From the NCBI GenBank assembly GCA_027559495.1, contig JAMXSV010000015.1, forward strand, positions 248,001 to 312,000: 64,000 nucleotides of DNA, given 5' to 3'. This document shows, piece after piece, positions 23,855 through 34,845 of this stretch (position 1 is its first letter; each line of letters starts with the position of its first letter). The notes below the pieces were generated by a model that was not told the origin of the DNA, made no database searches, and was given only the letters and a program-made list of their open reading frames with translations. The position numbers and the translations under genes were made by a program. This DNA comes from Aurifilum marmelostoma (Eukaryota; Ascomycota; Sordariomycetes; Diaporthales; Cryphonectriaceae).

Positions 23855-24768
23855 TCACGAACCACCATGACGCCTCATCAGCTCGGCCACCTTGCTGTTC
23901 ATATTACGGTCCATATCCTGACACATCTTCTCCAGCCGGAGGTCATCCCGTATCGAGCCCACCTCCTGGTTCCCCAGCATGAACCTCCACGGCGTCCACA
24001 GCACGTAGTAGCCTGCGGCGCAGAACAGGCCGACAGAGCCTGTCCTCACGACGCGCCGGGCCAGGGTGCTCAGCATCTGGGCCCTGCTGACACCGCTGCC
24101 GGCTCCGCTGCTGCTGCTGCTGCTGCTGCTGCCGGCGGCGCTGTAGTGTGGTTGGTGTGACGCGCCCGAGAAGTGTGTAATGTGCCCGTCGGCGCCCACC
24201 GTGCCCATCGCCGCCGCACCCTGCGCTGCAGCGGCGTACTGCTGGTACTGCTGCGCATGTGAGGCGGCGGCAGCAGCGGCGGCAGCCCTGTGCCCGCTCT
24301 TTGCCCAGCTCCGGGCCATGAGCCAGGCGGCGGTGCCGAGGGCGACGGGGCGGTCGTAGCTGGCGGCGACGGCGGTGCGGGTGATGGGCTCGAGGACGGC
24401 GTCGCGCTCGCGCGGGGACAGGCGGCGGCCGGCGGCGCGGGTGTAGAAGAGGAGGGACTCGAGGCACTCGTCGCGGAAGTCGGCGTCCGAGTAGCCCCAG
24501 AGCAGGCTGAGGGCGGGGAGGGCGGGGTAGCGGGTCCAGGGGATGGTGGTGATGTACGAGGTGTTGCGGCGGAGCCAGTCGTCGACGGCGGCGTCTTCCT
24601 GCGGGGTGGGGTTGTCGAGGTCTGCCGGGAGCGGCGGGGGTGGGTCGGGCCGTGGGGAGGATGCGCTGTCGTCGTCTGGTGAGGAGGAGGAGGATGAGGA
24701 GGAGGGGAATGCGGAGGAGGAGAGGAAGGGGTTGGGTATTTGGGGGGGGGTGGTGGTTTGTCTGCCAT
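23855..24768 (-). CDS. Unknown one-TM protein; reading frame broken at a 9-G run
   Basis: The best start is the ATG at 24768 (MADKPPPPP). That frame runs into a proline-rich shadow, whereas the protein-like frame, ending at 23855, begins after the G run at 24742-24750 (C run in the coding strand). One extra base there would join MADKPPPPPQ to IPNPFLSSS and give about 305 aa. The body contains NTSYITTIPWTRYPALPAL and GYSDADFRDECLESLLFYTR, then Ala, Gln and Ser tracts, then a hydrophobic segment (VGLFCAAGYYVLWTPW) and a charged, coiled tail. I do not recognise the family. Alternatives are an upstream exon or an undetected splice instead of an indel. A membrane or organelle location is inferred from the single hydrophobic segment. 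Confidence 0.6.
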
Positions 24769-26481
24769 GTTTGTTTTGTCGCAGTCTTGCTTGGCTGCTT
24801 GTAAGAAGGAGGAGGAGGAGGAGGGAGAAGAGGAAGAAGAAGCGAGAGAAACTGAGGTGTGGGGTTCTTTTGTACGTGTGTAGTATAATGAGCGTTCAGA
24901 GGGGGCCAAAAGAAGAAGAGAGGGAAAAAAAAAGGATCGAATATGCCCGAGTTTGTCGCCAGCGTTGGTTGCGCAGAGAGGCGGGAGGATCATTTAGAAT
25001 TGAGGTTGGGTGAAGGAACCGTTGACGGTATTTCGCAGTGGGGCCCCTTTTGCAGGATACAGGGGTTGCCCCCAGGCCCTCAAGCGCCCATAGTTGCGAT
25101 AGCGGGCTGCCGGTGAGGGGCCTGCCGTGTTCATGGGGCGCTACTACAGCACCCTAATAGTAGCACCACAGAAGCAAGCAACTGCACTACTACTCTACTT
25201 AGTACTTGCTTACCATGACAAGATGATAGTGGCTGACGCCCTGAAGGATGGCGTACTGTCACCGTCTGTCACTCTGTCACGCCTCTGTACATTGCCTGAA
25301 ATATGGTGCAGCCAGCCACAGCAGACAGCCAACCCAGCCTTGTATAAATCATCTGTTGGATACCTGAGAGACCTGCTCACTTCTCCTTCTTCCCTTTCTC
25401 TCTTTCTCCTCTTCTATTCTCACCATTACCAGAGCTGGAATGAGCTGTTGATGCAGCCCGCACACCTCTCCCCTTCTTCTCTTCTGCATATGCCAAGATG
25501 GCCGATGTTTGCTTGACCCTTGCTAGCCACTCCAGCCCTACCCCCTTCACGAGAATGGAGGAAGAAGGAATGTCAATAGCAGGTTTGTTATAGGACTCTG
25601 AGCAGAGCTGTGTCTGCCCCTCCCACACACACAGAGAGAGAGAGAGGCGTGCACCTTGTAGCACAGGTTGTCTGACCAGGCCTCCAGATACCACCTGCAA
25701 AGAGCTTGTGTGAGGCAACCCTCTCGACTGAGTGCATATTCACACCATGTCCATACAAAGCAGCACTGTCCTGAAAAGGCATCCAGGATCCATAATAACA
25801 CATCTTGTCCCGGCCAGAGAGGATCAAAGGCTCATTGTTGTCGCTGTGGGGATGCCTAAGAAAATAATGACAGGCCATGCTCAGTGTGGTCCTGGTCTGG
25901 TCTGGTCAGGGTGTATCAACCCTTGTCCTTGCAGAATCTTGAGCTCCTGCCGTCTCTGTGACAGACGCTCTTACCCTGTGGTTTATCACACACATTGTCC
26001 CCTTGTCTCTAACATCAGAGGAAGCAACTACTGGACCGCCGTACACCACCCCTCCCCACCTCCCACCACCTTCTGCTGCCTATCTTCCCTCTGTCTCTAT
26101 TGTGATGGCTGTTCCATTTCTCTCTCTGCCCCCCTCTCAACTATTCTGATGTATCAAAATTCAGCTCTCTTGTTCTTCTACAAACCTCCATTTGTTCTTC
26201 GATTTTTAATGTAGCCAGTCCATATTGCCTCTTAGGATTAATTTTACTCCTTTTTTCCTCTTCTTTTTCCGCTCCCAATACCACTGCATTGAGTTCGACT
26301 TGCCGGCATACAAAATCCTGCCTCGTGCCCCACCGTCTTAACGCGCCTCGCGTGCACGTAACAGAGAGGAGACCACACGCGATTTCACAGAGACCACGCC
26401 TCGGGTCGCGTCACCAGCCGGCCAGCTTGCCAGCTTGCCCCAAGGATCACAGCTCTATCTACCAATGCCATCACCCCCAGC
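24769..26481. other. Divergent intergenic region, 1.7 kb
   Basis: Upstream of both the unknown membrane protein and the coiled-coil protein. A CT-rich tract lies immediately before the minus-strand ATG, as in fungal leaders. Short open frames only. Confidence 0.55.
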
Positions 26482-28716
26482 ATGGCACCGGGAGGAGCAT
26501 CAGGACTGCCTCTAGGCTCCTTCATGCTCCCTGGCTTTGCTCGTCGGGAGCAGCAGGAGCTGGACTTTGGTTCTGCGTCTTTCCGGGCTGTCTGGCTGCA
26601 GAGGACGTTCACAGACGAAGACGGCGCCAGGGACCGCATCAGTGCTGCTGCCAATGCTGCCGGCTGGAGCGTACATGACCAGAAGTCCCGCGACGCCTTG
26701 TTCGACGAGGTCTGCTATGGCAACAACATCACCCTGCTCTTCCGCCTCTGCTTCCACATGAGCGACTTCTACGGGTCCAACCTGCTCTGGGAGTCCATCG
26801 CCGACGGCTTCTCCACAACCCCCGACGCCGTCCAGCACATGATCGACATCCTCAGCCATGCACGCAAGGCTTATAGTCATGTCCACGCCTCCGCTGTCTA
26901 TACGGGCGCTACCAAGGCCGTCGACTTCTGGATCAGGTTCCTCGACAGCCGGGCTGCTGCGCCCCGGCCGTGCAGGGATCCTTATGCCGCGTCTTCACGG
27001 GTCGAGAGCTATCTCGCCGACGCCACCCGCAAGTTCCTGCAGAGGGACTCGGCCGCCATGCTCAACCGCCCGCGCCCGCGTCTTGCAGCCTCTGCCTCCT
27101 CGCGGCCCGCGCGCAAGAGATCGAGATCCCCACAGGGCAGTCGGGACGAGGACCTGCCCGGGGCCAAGCGCATCTCCGTGCAGCTGCCCACGCCCAGATC
27201 CGGCGGTCCTCACCACCAGGACCCGTTTTCTGTTGCTGGTGCTGTGGCGTCCGCCGCGTTACCGGCCGCGACCGTCAAGGCCGAGGACGATGCTGCCAGG
27301 CAGGCAGCTCAGGCCCAGAACGGCCCCAAGACGCAGGAGGCTCAGCCCGTGTCAGACAACAGCGGCCCCGGTGCCACCACCACTCCTGCCGCAGACAACA
27401 CGTACAGAATCCGCGGTTGTGCCAGCCAGAACAGGACTCCTGCGCCGTCTGCCCGGGAACCCCCGACGCCGGAGGACGACGTGGTGGCGAGGCTTCAGAA
27501 GAGGATAGAACAGCTCGAGAAGGAGAGAAATGAGGCGCTACAGAGAGCCGAGACCTACGAGAAATCTACGTCTTCTTCTTCTTCTGCTGCTGCTGCTGCT
27601 GCTGCTGCCCCTCCTACTACACAAGAGGACAGTAACAATGCTAATGCTGCTGCTGTTGCTGCCGCCGCCGACACAGACGTCTTGCAAAAATTGACCCTGT
27701 TCGAGAAGAGGCTGGCAGAGACAGAAATCCAGCGGACAAAGGACGCAGAGAACACACGGGCCTTGATTGCGTCCCTGGTGGCAAAGCTGCCTGCGGCAGT
27801 TGCCAACGCAGAGGCTGTGCAGGGACTGCAGGCCAAAATTGAGTCTCTCGAAGCCGGTCTGGCTCAACTAAAGACCGCCCTGCCGGCCGAGGGTCAAACC
27901 TCCAGTGAGACAAGATCGAGGCCGCACGAGGCAGAAGGACACGTGCAAGGGCTGGAGGCAAGGCTGGCAGCTCTCGAGAACGAGATGAGGCCATCACCCC
28001 CAGCAGAAGAAGGCGGGGGCAGGAGTGCCGGGGTCATGGCACGGGTGACAGATCGCCTTGCCCTGCTCGAGGGCACATTGTACGCGTTCAGGGCCGGGCC
28101 GGGCACTTCGACCAAGGACATCATGGACCGCCTCACGGCACTCGAGACGCAGGGGCAGAGGTTGATCAAGACGGCGGTCGAGACGCCGCAGACGCCCAAG
28201 AGCCCGTCTCCGTCTCACGATGCCACGATCCAGCGCAACATGGAGAACATGCTCAACAAGAAGATGCAGAGCCTCCCTACGATGGCCTCCGTGTCCGAAA
28301 AGGCGTTTCAGGTCGAGGCGAACCTGAAGGATATGCTGAGCCGGTACCAGAGAGACACAAATGCGCGCCTGGACACGGCGATGAGGGGGATGGTGGATAA
28401 CAACGTCCGGGTCAAGGAGTTCAACAAGCAGCTGAACGACAACACCGAGAGCCTTGACAGGCATGGCGCCTCCATCAAGGTGCTGGAGGGGGTCGTCGCA
28501 AGTCTTTACAAGAAGGCGTTCCCCCCGGGCGGCGGTCAGGTCACGCCACCACGTCCAGATGGCGACGAGCTCGAAACTCTGAAAAGGACGGTCAAGGAAC
28601 TGGCGGCGAACGGCGAGACAGCTGCTGCAGACCTGGTCAGGCTGAAAGACTGGGTCAATGTGATTTCCGTAAACCTCGAGGCGCTGACCAAGTTCATCCA
28701 GAAGGATGATATATGA
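26482..28716 (+). CDS. Large coiled-coil protein with nuclear-type basic region, unknown
   Basis: Single exon, 744 aa. Residues about 15-170 are a predicted helical globular part (FRAVWLQRTFTDEDGARDRI, VCYGNNITLLFRLCFHMSDF, AVDFWIRFLDS). A basic, Ser/Pro-rich linker with RPARKRSRSPQ near residue 215 could be a nuclear localisation signal. From about residue 325 to the end the sequence has heptad-like leucines and many Glu/Lys/Gln, interrupted by an Ala tract encoded by a GCT repeat; this predicts long coiled coils. No catalytic motif is visible. I do not recognise the family. The arrangement suggests a scaffold or tethering protein, which is inference only. Confidence 0.75.
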   Translation: MAPGGASGLPLGSFMLPGFARREQQELDFGSASFRAVWLQRTFTDEDGARDRISAAANAAGWSVHDQKSRDALFDEVCYGNNITLLFRLCFHMSDFYGSNLLWESIADGFSTTPDAVQHMIDILSHARKAYSHVHASAVYTGATKAVDFWIRFLDSRAAAPRPCRDPYAASSRVESYLADATRKFLQRDSAAMLNRPRPRLAASASSRPARKRSRSPQGSRDEDLPGAKRISVQLPTPRSGGPHHQDPFSVAGAVASAALPAATVKAEDDAARQAAQAQNGPKTQEAQPVSDNSGPGATTTPAADNTYRIRGCASQNRTPAPSAREPPTPEDDVVARLQKRIEQLEKERNEALQRAETYEKSTSSSSSAAAAAAAAPPTTQEDSNNANAAAVAAAADTDVLQKLTLFEKRLAETEIQRTKDAENTRALIASLVAKLPAAVANAEAVQGLQAKIESLEAGLAQLKTALPAEGQTSSETRSRPHEAEGHVQGLEARLAALENEMRPSPPAEEGGGRSAGVMARVTDRLALLEGTLYAFRAGPGTSTKDIMDRLTALETQGQRLIKTAVETPQTPKSPSPSHDATIQRNMENMLNKKMQSLPTMASVSEKAFQVEANLKDMLSRYQRDTNARLDTAMRGMVDNNVRVKEFNKQLNDNTESLDRHGASIKVLEGVVASLYKKAFPPGGGQVTPPRPDGDELETLKRTVKELAANGETAAADLVRLKDWVNVISVNLEALTKFIQKDDI

Positions 28717-29839
28717 TGCACGACAATTGAAAAAAGAGCAACAAACATTGTTCAGCTACGACTACCTCCCCCCCCCCCCCCCCTTCTTCCTTGTCTCTTC
28801 CATCTTGGCGCTTCAACAACGTCAGCTCTCGGATGAATATGTCTTTTTCTCCTTTGTAGCACTTGAGTGTTCTGGTCTGTGTTGGCCTGCCCTGCTTTGC
28901 TGGAAAACAAAAGATTACATCGTGCGCGGGTGGTGGCTATTCATGATCATGGGTCTTACAGGACAGACACTAAGACGGCGAAACTCGTTGTTCCATATAA
29001 GTCCGTCCGCAGCTAGGGGCGGGGGCGGACAGATCACCTGGGATCTCTGTGTGCACGCTGTGCCAATCGATCTACAACGACGAATACGAAGGACATAGGC
29101 CAATCTCTGCGAAGCACACATATTTGCAGAGACCATAATATCGGGCCAGCGAGCGTTCATTATTTGGGGGGGGGGGGGGCCAGATGGGATACACATAACA
29201 TGAAGAAGGATGGAGGTCCCTGGGGGCCTTGTTGAAGCAGCCCCACAGCAACAAGGCTGAAGCAGGCCACAATTGAAGGGCAGGGAAGTGCGCAACAGAG
29301 GGCCTGGAGATGTCTTCTCTGAAGAGGAAGAAAACGGACCCAATGAGACAAAACAAACCAGAGAAACAAATGCCCAAGTTCCGACATGCGGGACGACCTC
29401 TAGGAATCAATTAAAAGAGGAACAAACAATGTACCAATGCCAGGGCAATACCCGCCATGGTGACCTCGGGGGGTGGGGCGTGGTTGAGATACCCGAATGC
29501 TCCGAATCCACCGAATCTTCCGAATCCTCCGTCATGCACGGCTGACAAGCCTTGGTTTCGGCCCCTTGGGCGCCGTCGCCAGCAGCCGCCGCCAGCGATC
29601 TCAGGCGAGGGCTGAGATGATATGGACTATGATGGGAGATAGGTAGATGCTCTCGAGAGAATACAAGTATAAAGATGTCGCCTCCACGCTGTGCCTGTCC
29701 TCTCAGCTCGATATTCTCCAGACAGTCACGCACACTTGGACAAAGATTACGCTTCACCAGCCTTTCCAGAAACCATCCCACACAAGAGAACAACAGCAAA
29801 ACACGATTACATAGGTCTTTACACATGCACACACACAAA
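28717..29839. other. Intergenic, upstream of FAD monooxygenase
   Basis: Contains C (28768-28783) and G (29165-29179) homopolymers, and short TCCGAA-type direct repeats near 29497-29530. The monooxygenase promoter occupies the last 200 bases. No gene seen. Confidence 0.55.
29668..29673 (+). promoter_or_regulatory. TATA box of FAD monooxygenase gene
   Basis: TATAAA lies 167 bases before the start codon, with CTCGAG at 29652-29657 just upstream, the same arrangement as other promoters in this window. Confidence 0.5.
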
Positions 29840-31325
29840 ATGGCTCAAGACAACACCACCACCACCACCACCACCACCCAGCCCAGAATCGCCATCGCAG
29901 GCGGAGGCCCAGGCGCCCTCACCCTCGGGGTCCTCCTCCACCAGCGCAACATCCCCTTCACCATCTACGAGCTGCGGCCCCGCCCCACCGAGGCCCAGCT
30001 CGACGAGCCCTCGGGGTCCCTGGACCTGCACGCCGAGTCCGGCCTGGCGGCGATCCGGGCCTGTGGCCTCTTTGAGCAGTTCCTGCCCTACACCACGGAC
30101 TGCGAGGACAGCACGGTGCTGGCGGACATGAGCGGCGCCGTGGTGCACTCTGACTCGCCGCACTCGGAGGACGACAAGGCGTGGCGGCCCGAGATTGCGC
30201 GGAACAACATCACGCGGCTGCTGCTGGGCGCGCTGCCCGAGGGGTGCGTGCGGTGGGGGACGAAGGTGGTGAGGGTGGAGAGCAGGACCGTCACGACCGC
30301 CGCGGGGGGCGAGGAGGAGGAGGAGAAGGAGGAGGAGATCCTCCTGACGACGCAGAAGAGACAGGCGCAGGGCGACAGGAGTGGAGAGATCGAGGAGAAT
30401 GAGGAAGAAGACGAAGACACTACGCCCACGACAGAGCGGTACGACCTCGTCATCGGCGCAGACGGGGCATGGTCCAAGGTGCGGCCGCTGCTCAGCCAGG
30501 CCAAGGTGGAGCTCAGCGGCGCGCAGTGGTTCCCCCCTCGTGATCCCCGACTTCACGGCCCGCTTTCCCGAGTGGTCCGAGTACACCGGGCGCGGCATGT
30601 TCCTGTGCCTCGGCAACCGCCACGTGGTGTGCTCCATGCGCGGCGTGCGCGACTGCGCGTACGTGGTGCTCATGGTGAACGCGGCGCGGGCGGGCGAGGA
30701 GACGGTGCGGGCGCTGGGGACGATGCCGCTGCCCGAGGCGCGGCGGCGCATGCTCGGCGACGAGACGCTCCTCGGGGCCCACGGGCAAAAGATCCGGGAC
30801 CTCGTGGGGCTCGCGTTCGACGAGGAGATCAGGGCGCGGGGCGAGGCGGGCCTGCTCCAGCCCAAGCCGCTGGTGGCGCTGCCGGCGGACCACCGGTGGG
30901 ACCACCGCCCGTGCGCCACGCTGATCGGCGACGCGGGCCACGTCATGCTGCCGTCGGGCGAGGGGGTGAACCTGGCCATGCTGGACGCGCTGGACGTGTC
31001 GCGGGCGATCGGGGCGGCGTGGGCGGCGACGGAGGGGCCCAGCGGGGGGGAGAAGAAGAAGAAGGAGGGGTTCCAGGCGGTGCTGAGCCCGCTGCTGAGG
31101 AGGTGTGAGGAGGAGATGCACGCGCGGGCGCACAAAGAGGCGGAGATCTCGGTGGCTATGAACGGGGTGATGCTGGGGCCGGATGGGGCGCGGGGGATGG
31201 TTGAGTTTATGGGTCGGATGCACGAGGGTGGTGGGCCTGGGGGGAGAAGAGTGAGGGGAGAATATCAGGTCCCTTATTGTGATTATTTGGAGGGGGGGAG
31301 GGGAGTTGAGGCGTCTTGGGGCTGA
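29840..31325 (+). CDS. FAD-dependent monooxygenase (TetX/salicylate-hydroxylase-like), frame broken
   Basis: A flavoprotein hydroxylase of the group A type. Frame 1 from the ATG at 29840 holds a Thr tract, the FAD-binding GxGxxG (IAGGGPGALTLG), SGSLDLHAESGLAA, a conserved Arg in RNNITRLLL, and the DG motif DLVIGADGAWSKVRPLL. It then leaves the coding frame at the C run 30532-30537. The second half, with IPDFTARFPEW and the GD motif LIGDAGHVMLPSGEGVNLAMLDAL, is in the next frame to the stop at 31325. Reading one C fewer joins AQWFPLVIPDF naturally and gives about 494 aa. An acidic insert (about 155-200) is unusual. Substrate unknown. It converges on an amidase 175 bases away. True pseudogene status is possible but five breaks in this window in similar runs favour assembly error. 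Confidence 0.82.
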
Positions 31326-31500
31326 TAGTTGAGTGATCATGTCACGATCTTGGTTTTAACACATACATAGACGTTGATACTCCGCTTAAACAGAGAAAAA
31401 AAAGAAAAAGCAAACAAAAATCACCAAGATTGTAATCCCATATCATTGCCAGACTTGCTGCTCATCTATAATAATCTAAACATGGTCTCGAAACACAACA

Positions 31501-33689
31501 TCACATCCTGGATGTCCTCACACTTCCGCCCTTCTTCTGGCCTCTGCCCCCGTTCAAGCACTGATCAACCACCCTGGCGATGGCAAGACACTCCTCGTCC
31601 CGCATGCGCGTGGTGGATATCTGGATCGAGAGCGGTGCGCCTTGAAGATTGTCCGGGTTATCTGCCTCAGCCTTTTTGTCAGAGCAGTAATTCCAGAGAC
31701 ACACAAGACGAGGAAAACAACTTACACGCAGGGCCTGTCGACCCAGCCTTCTTTTCAAACGTGCCCGAGAGATGGGCCTGTGTCGCCCTGCCAAACGGCA
31801 GCACACAAGCCGGATACTGAACAAAAAAAAAAAAGACCCAACCAACGGTCCAGTCAGCCCCACACACACACACACACAACACAAATCTCGATCCCAAAAG
31901 ACATAGGAACCTCAACTCACATCCAAAAAGTTCCAGAGACCCGTATAAGGCGCCGCCCCATACAGATCATGCTCCACCGCCGTGCTCTGCGCCCCAGGCC
32001 CGACTACAGCATCCAGCCTCCTCCCGACCCACACCCGCCGCCACGCCTCCTGCACCTCGGCCCGCTTCACGTGCAGCACGCCGAGCCGCACCAGCCTGTC
32101 CCCGCCCCCGATCTTCCTCGTATCAGGCACGGCGTCCCGGTCCCAGGCGACCTCGCGCATGACCTCCCTGCCCGCCACGATGGACCCCACAAAGGGCTCG
32201 CCGCCGCGCGCGACGGTGTCCATGGCGGTGCGGTCGAGGCCGAACATCTGGAAGGCGGTGTCGTAGCTGGACGCGACGAGGCCCTCCCCCGCCGCCAGCG
32301 GGACGACCTCGTGGCCCGCCCTGCGCAGGAGGCCGGCCGCCTCCGCGAGGGCGGTCCGGACGGTCGGGTGGAGGGGGGAACAGCGGGTCCTCTGCGAGCA
32401 GGCCGAGGCGGAGCGGCGGGTTGAGGGGGGTCGGCGGGCGCGGGGCGCCAGGGGGAGGTCGAGGGCGGCGGCGTCGAGCAGGGCGGGCCGGGCGGCGAGG
32501 ACGGCCCGCATGAAGGTCTCGAGGGCGTCGAGGTCGTGCGACAGGGGGCCTGCGGAGGCGGTGAGGGTGGGCAGGCCTGGGTCTCCTAGGGGTGCCTGTC
32601 TGCCGTAGGGGATGCGGGCGGCGGTGGGCTTGAAGCCGTAGAGGCCGCAGCATAGAGCGGGGATGCGGATGGAGCCTTGTGATTTGTTAGTTTGGTGCAG
32701 AGAGGAAGGAAAAAGCCAGGTGGGAGGGAGGGGAGGAGATCTGTACCGGCGATGTCTGTGCCGACGCCGAGTGGTGAGCCTCGGAGGGCTATCAGGGCAC
32801 CCTCGCCGCCGCTTGATCCTCCTGCTGTGAGGCTGGTGTTCCACGGGTTCAGGACCCTGCCAAAGACATTATTCTCCGAGTCTGCAGTCTAAAGAAGGAG
32901 GAAAAGGTTGTGTAAGTAAGCGATGTGGTTGTTGTCAGAGCAGAAAAGAGGGTTCATAGAAGATTAGTGAATGAATATATATAAGAACACACACACACAC
33001 ACACACACACATACCATGAGCGTCTGGGGAATGTTCGTCTTGCAGTACAGCACCGCCCCCTGCGCCAGGAGCACGTCGACCAGGCACGAGTTCTCCTTCG
33101 AGGGCCCGTGGTCGAGGTAGTCCACGAAGCCCAGGGTGGCCTCGACACCGCTGACCTGGAACGAGTCCTTGATGCTGATGGGCAGGCCGTGCAGGGGACC
33201 TGCGGGCCGGCCTCGCTCCCGGAGGGTGTTGTCCAGATGGCGGGCCCTCTCCTGAGCTTCTTGGAAGAAGACCTCTGTGAGACATGATGTCTGTATTGGT
33301 TGGTTTTTTTTTTTTTGTGGTCGTATTGTTAGCCAGTGCAGTAGCAATAAACAGAGTGTGGACATGTGACAGACCAGCTGCTGTGCGATGGCAGCCCTCT
33401 TGCAGTAAGCCACCGTCACCTCGAGCGACGTGAGCCTGCCCGACCGGAGCCCCTGCAGGAGCTGGGAGACGCTGTACGCCTCGGTGATGTCAAGCTCCCT
33501 GGCCGTCAGGATGCCCGAGCGGCGCACAATGTCGAGCTCGACGAGGTTGTTCCTGGACCTCTCCAGAGGCTGCTGGAGGTCCTGGACCGCGCTCGGGGGA
33601 AGCCTCCACGCTTCGGGGATCAGACTGTCGCGCCGTCTGCGTTTCTCGGCCACGCGGGCCTGCCATGTTTGAGACGGCGTGCTTGTCAT
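31501..33689 (-). CDS. Amidase-signature family protein (acetamidase-like)
   Basis: Six minus-strand exons: 33689-33375, 33290-33015, 32888-32747, 32675-31921, 31816-31726 and 31661-31501; 579 aa as read. Amidase-signature enzymes hydrolyse amides with a Lys-Ser-Ser triad; here Lys146 (PISIKDS), cis-Ser222 (GGSSGGEGAL) and nucleophile Ser246 (TDIAGSIRIP), with FAAH-like spacing. Later landmarks are YGAAPYTGLWNFLD, YPACVLPFG and YNPDNLQGAP across the last splices. Within exon 4 about 17 codons (roughly 32373-32430) are out of frame between two six-G runs; reading 7 and 5 bases instead restores LRLGLLAEDPLFPLHPTV, a normal family segment. Introns 2 and 4 carry CA/TG microsatellites. No signal peptide is seen, so the enzyme is probably intracellular. 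Substrate unknown; acetamide, fatty acid amide or other amides are possible. Confidence 0.88.
31861..31878 (+). repeat. CA microsatellite in amidase intron 4
   Basis: Nine CA units within the 104-bp fourth intron. Confidence 0.85.
32987..33011 (+). repeat. AC microsatellite at amidase intron 2 donor
   Basis: About 12 units. On the coding strand the TG repeat starts within the 5' splice site itself (GTATGTGTG), so repeat length changes abut the donor. Confidence 0.88.
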
Positions 33690-34561
33690 CGTGGTGTTGT
33701 GGTGGTTGTTGTTGTTGCTGGAGGCTTGTGGGTGTGCGGGCAGCCGAGGTTTGTATCTGGACCTTGCCTACCCTGCTGGTGCGGGGAGAGAAATGAAGGC
33801 TTCCAGGTCGAAATAGTCCGAGGATGGATCTCTCCAGACGAGTCCAGATAGGTATTGATGTCCCACGGGGTATCAGACGGGCAGGAAGAGAAACACGCCA
33901 CTTTGCGACTTGGATATAATGGCTTGCATGTGCTATAAGTGATGCACCTGGGTTCACATTGGAAGTGCGGAGAAGTGGTCTTTTTGCTACTACACTATGT
34001 ACGCTGAATAAGGTGGATCTTGTACCACCAGGAAGGATTGGACATGGCGATGCCATTGGGATCTCAGTGACTTGTCCCTGTGGCTGGCAAGTCGTTCTCC
34101 GCGTTGTGGGCGGCCAATTGATGATGGAGTTGTAAACAAAGTTGCACAGTTTATCTCTTGTCTTTGTCACTCTTGCTTACATCTCTGGGAGTTGTTCGTG
34201 TAAGAACTTAGTTTATGCCGAGACCGACGTCAGATTTCCGCTTACTGACATATGTAGAGACATTAATTACATGCGTAGGGTAGCCGAGCAGCCGCTGGAG
34301 AGCCCTACTCAATAGGTCAACTCCATAGTTTATAGTGAGAATAACATCCCACTCAACCTCTTTTATCCTTCGACGACTTCTGGCACATGCTCGAGGGGTG
34401 CACAAACAAGCACATAACACACACAAGTATCCCTCCCATCTGCTGAGGGGAAACCTCGGGTCGACGGCAAGACGGACGAATCCACCCTATCCGCCCCAGC
34501 AAAAGGAGAGGCCTGCGTACAGCCAGCGTTGCAGTGCGCCAAGATGCAGAGGCGGCTGAGA

Positions 34562-34587
34562 TGCCCTGCCCTGCCCTGCCCTGCCCT
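34562..34587 (+). repeat. TGCCC pentanucleotide repeat
   Basis: Five tandem TGCCC units, soon followed by CATGC-type repeats. Confidence 0.85.
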
Positions 34588-34813
34588 CTCACACCATCCT
34601 CCCCTGAAAATCCCGCCATGCCATGCCATGCATGCCGCTGCGCGCGTACCTTACATTACCACCTTACTGCTGAGTTGCTTTACACGGCGGCGGTAGGGTT
34701 AGTCTATGTGGCACAAGGATCTCCGGACGTGCATGTTATGTGCAGGGTGCTATAGGTCGGCTGCAAGGCATTGCTGCATGCCGCGCCGCACCTCATCTCA
34801 GCCAGAGTCAGGT

Positions 34814-34840
<27 letters not shown>
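34814..34840 (+). repeat. AC microsatellite
   Basis: About 13 AC units in intergenic DNA. Confidence 0.9.

Positions 34841-34845
<5 letters not shown>

Noticed and set aside
29840..33689. Monooxygenase plus amidase as part of a secondary-metabolite cluster
   Set aside because: No polyketide synthase, NRPS, terpene synthase, transporter or cluster regulator is nearby.
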